A stretch of 64,000 nt of DNA, taken from positions 1 to 64,000 of the forward strand of contig NZ_JAIXIG010000016.1 of NCBI RefSeq assembly GCF_020297365.1. Direction: 5' to 3'. The notes below the pieces were generated by a model. It did no database searches. It was given only the letters and a program-made list of their open reading frames with translations, and was not told the DNA's origin. Of this stretch, positions 62,865-64,000 are shown in pieces. Made by a program: the position numbers and the translations under genes. Within the stretch, counting starts at the first letter, position 1. Each line of letters starts with the position of its first letter. The DNA is from Curtobacterium oceanosedimentum. Lineage in GTDB: Bacteria; Actinomycetota; Actinomycetes; Actinomycetales; Microbacteriaceae.

Positions 62865-63200
62865 ATGTCCTCCACCCCGCTCTTCGACTCCATCGCCCAG
62901 CGCCGCGAGCGGGGCGACGCCACCGCTGCGCCGGCGCGCGCCGTCGACACCCCCGCCCCCACCTCACCGATGACGGCACCCGTCCGCTCCGGTGACTCCG
63001 CCCTCGTCCCCGCCGCACTCGTCGCGGCCATCGACGACATCCCGGTGCGTGTCGCCGCGGCCGGCGCGGCCGGGCTCGCCGTCCGACCCGAGCACCGCGA
63101 GCTCGTCGAGACCGTCGCCGACGCCATCACCCGCGCGGTCGTCGACGCCGTGGTCGAGGAGCTCGACCGCATCGCCCGCGACGGCGTCGTCCGCGCCTGA
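62865..63200 (+). CDS. Hypothetical small protein
   Basis: 111 residues from ATG 62865. The frame is open from 62781, but the added part is Arg/Pro-rich and unlikely to be translated. MSSTPLFDSIAQRRERGDA is followed by an Ala/Pro-rich segment and then a helical C-terminal half (LVPAALVAAIDDIPVRVAAA, HRELVETVADAITRAVVDAV) with no motif I know. Charge pattern suggests a coiled dimer. The M23 gene follows in the same frame. Confidence 0.6.
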   Translation: MSSTPLFDSIAQRRERGDATAAPARAVDTPAPTSPMTAPVRSGDSALVPAALVAAIDDIPVRVAAAGAAGLAVRPEHRELVETVADAITRAVVDAVVEELDRIARDGVVRA

Positions 63201-63437
63201 CCGGGCGGTCGCGCGCACGATGCACCCCATCGCAGACGCTCCGACGTTGCGCCCCCGCGGCGCCGAGCGGCGGTCCGCGAACCGATCAGCAGCGTCCTCG
63301 CAGCGCCGTGCACGACACGGAGCGCGACGCGACGCTCACCGAGCCGCCGGGGTGGCGGTGTCCCCTCCCGTCACCCCGGCTCCCACCACCCCGGCTCCGA
63401 CCACCCGGCTCCCGCCACTCCGGATCCGTCCGTCGCA

Positions 63438-64000
63438 GTGGCACCGGCCGCCGGGCGCCACCCCCGCGAGCACGTCTCGTTCTTCCGCGGGCCGGCGCTC
63501 CGGACCCTGCCGACCGCGGCCGCCTCGGTCGTCACCTGCCTCGTCGTGTCGGTGGCGTCACCGCAGTCCGCCGTCGCCGCCCCGTCCGTGTCGGCGTCGC
63601 AGCCGACCGGGTCGCAGTCCTTCGTGGCCGAGGGCACGGGTCGCACCGCGGTCCACCGTGACGGCTTCACGGTCGGCGCCGGTGCCCGAGCGCTCGGAGC
63701 GCCGCACCCCGGGTCGGCCGCCACCGCCGCACGACCCACCGTCGGTCCGGTGCCCGATGCCGGCGGCTTCGGACCGCGTCGCGTGGCCGGGTGCGCCGCG
63801 TGCTCGTCGGACCACCGGGGCATCGACTTCGCCGCGTCCGCCGGTACGCCCGTCGTCGCGTCGTTGCCCGGTCGGGTCGTCTCGGCCGGACCGCTCGGCG
63901 GGTACGGCAACCAGGTGCTCGTGCAGCATGCCGACGGTGTCCAGACCCGGTACGGACACCTGTCCGTCATCGCCGTCCGGCCCGGCCAGGTCGTCGCGGC
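63438..64000 (+). CDS. M23 family peptidoglycan endopeptidase (partial, runs off the right edge)
   Basis: The frame is open from 63201 to the end, and GTG 63438 is the first usable start codon in it. 187 codons are present. A signal-like region (LRTLPTAAASVVTCLVVSVA, then AVAAPS) is followed by a Ser/Thr/Gly-rich stretch and then the LytM domain: DHRGIDFAASAGTPVVASLP (HxxxD zinc ligands), GRVVSAG, YGNQVLVQHADGVQTRYGHL. A CAAC just before the first ligand is uncommon. It should cut peptidoglycan cross-links outside the membrane. The final catalytic His region is just included and the C-terminus lies beyond the window. Confidence 0.85.
   Translation, partial: MAPAAGRHPREHVSFFRGPALRTLPTAAASVVTCLVVSVASPQSAVAAPSVSASQPTGSQSFVAEGTGRTAVHRDGFTVGAGARALGAPHPGSAATAARPTVGPVPDAGGFGPRRVAGCAACSSDHRGIDFAASAGTPVVASLPGRVVSAGPLGGYGNQVLVQHADGVQTRYGHLSVIAVRPGQVVA

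Overview
The window is very GC-rich with a strong G/C bias at third codon positions, dense short-spaced genes, many GTG starts and ATGA/GTGA stop-start overlaps. Together with a DtxR/IdeR-type iron box, DUF3073, DUF3072, PurS/PurQ/PurL, a class E sortase and a DinB/DUF664 protein, this points to the chromosome of a high-GC actinobacterium. My best guess is Microbacteriaceae, probably Curtobacterium-like; that is inference from gene content, not from a marker search. I recognise no rRNA, tRNA, IS element, prophage or CRISPR array. 62 protein genes are called, the last one running off the right edge.

Layout. 0.1-5 kb: Ohr, a YchJ-like protein, aroE, an iron-siderophore binding lipoprotein behind an iron box, a DUF1304 protein, chorismate mutase and a beta-propeller lactonase. 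5.2-9.5 kb: a 2-hydroxyacid dehydrogenase and the purSQL operon. 9.6-15.4 kb: PadR plus MFS exporter, a membrane acyltransferase, then a Fur-family regulator with catalase. 15.4-20.8 kb: a NodA-like acyltransferase, a two-module VOC protein, an SDR, signal peptidase I and a GAF/SpoIIE phosphatase. 20.9-29.5 kb: purDC, a large LuxR/AAA regulator, purF and purM. 29.8-40.5 kb: small conserved actinobacterial proteins, a flavin monooxygenase, an APC permease, MerR, a PadR-DUF4097 pair and a divergent MocR-YczE pair. 40.6-50.1 kb: a large RND-type permease, an esterase, PPK2, a DEAD-box helicase with an internal repeat array, DinB and MarR. 50.3-52.1 kb: a SipW/TasA-like secretion module. 52.2-64 kb: sbcDC, sortase E, EamA and CPBP membrane proteins, recQ, a PlsC-like acyltransferase and an M23 peptidase.

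Pathways. Seven purine genes (purS, Q, L, C, D, F, M) lie within 24 kb in four transcription units. SbcCD and RecQ supply DNA repair. Ohr, Fur-KatA and possibly the VOC/SDR pair handle oxidative or electrophile stress. Envelope genes include signal peptidase I, a SipW-type peptidase, sortase E, M23, RND and MFS pumps.

Most unusual items: (1) a NodA-family N-acyltransferase outside any nod cluster (15457-16023); (2) a SipW-type signal peptidase fused to a signal-peptide-like segment and an exported domain, next to a TasA-like secreted protein and a divergent MarR (49512-52104); (3) two families of long intergenic palindromes, six copies in the window, mostly between convergent genes, with compensatory changes between copies and in two cases supplying a gene's stop codon; (4) an 84-bp in-frame repeat array in the DEAD-box helicase; (5) several near-perfect operator palindromes placed on recognisable promoters.
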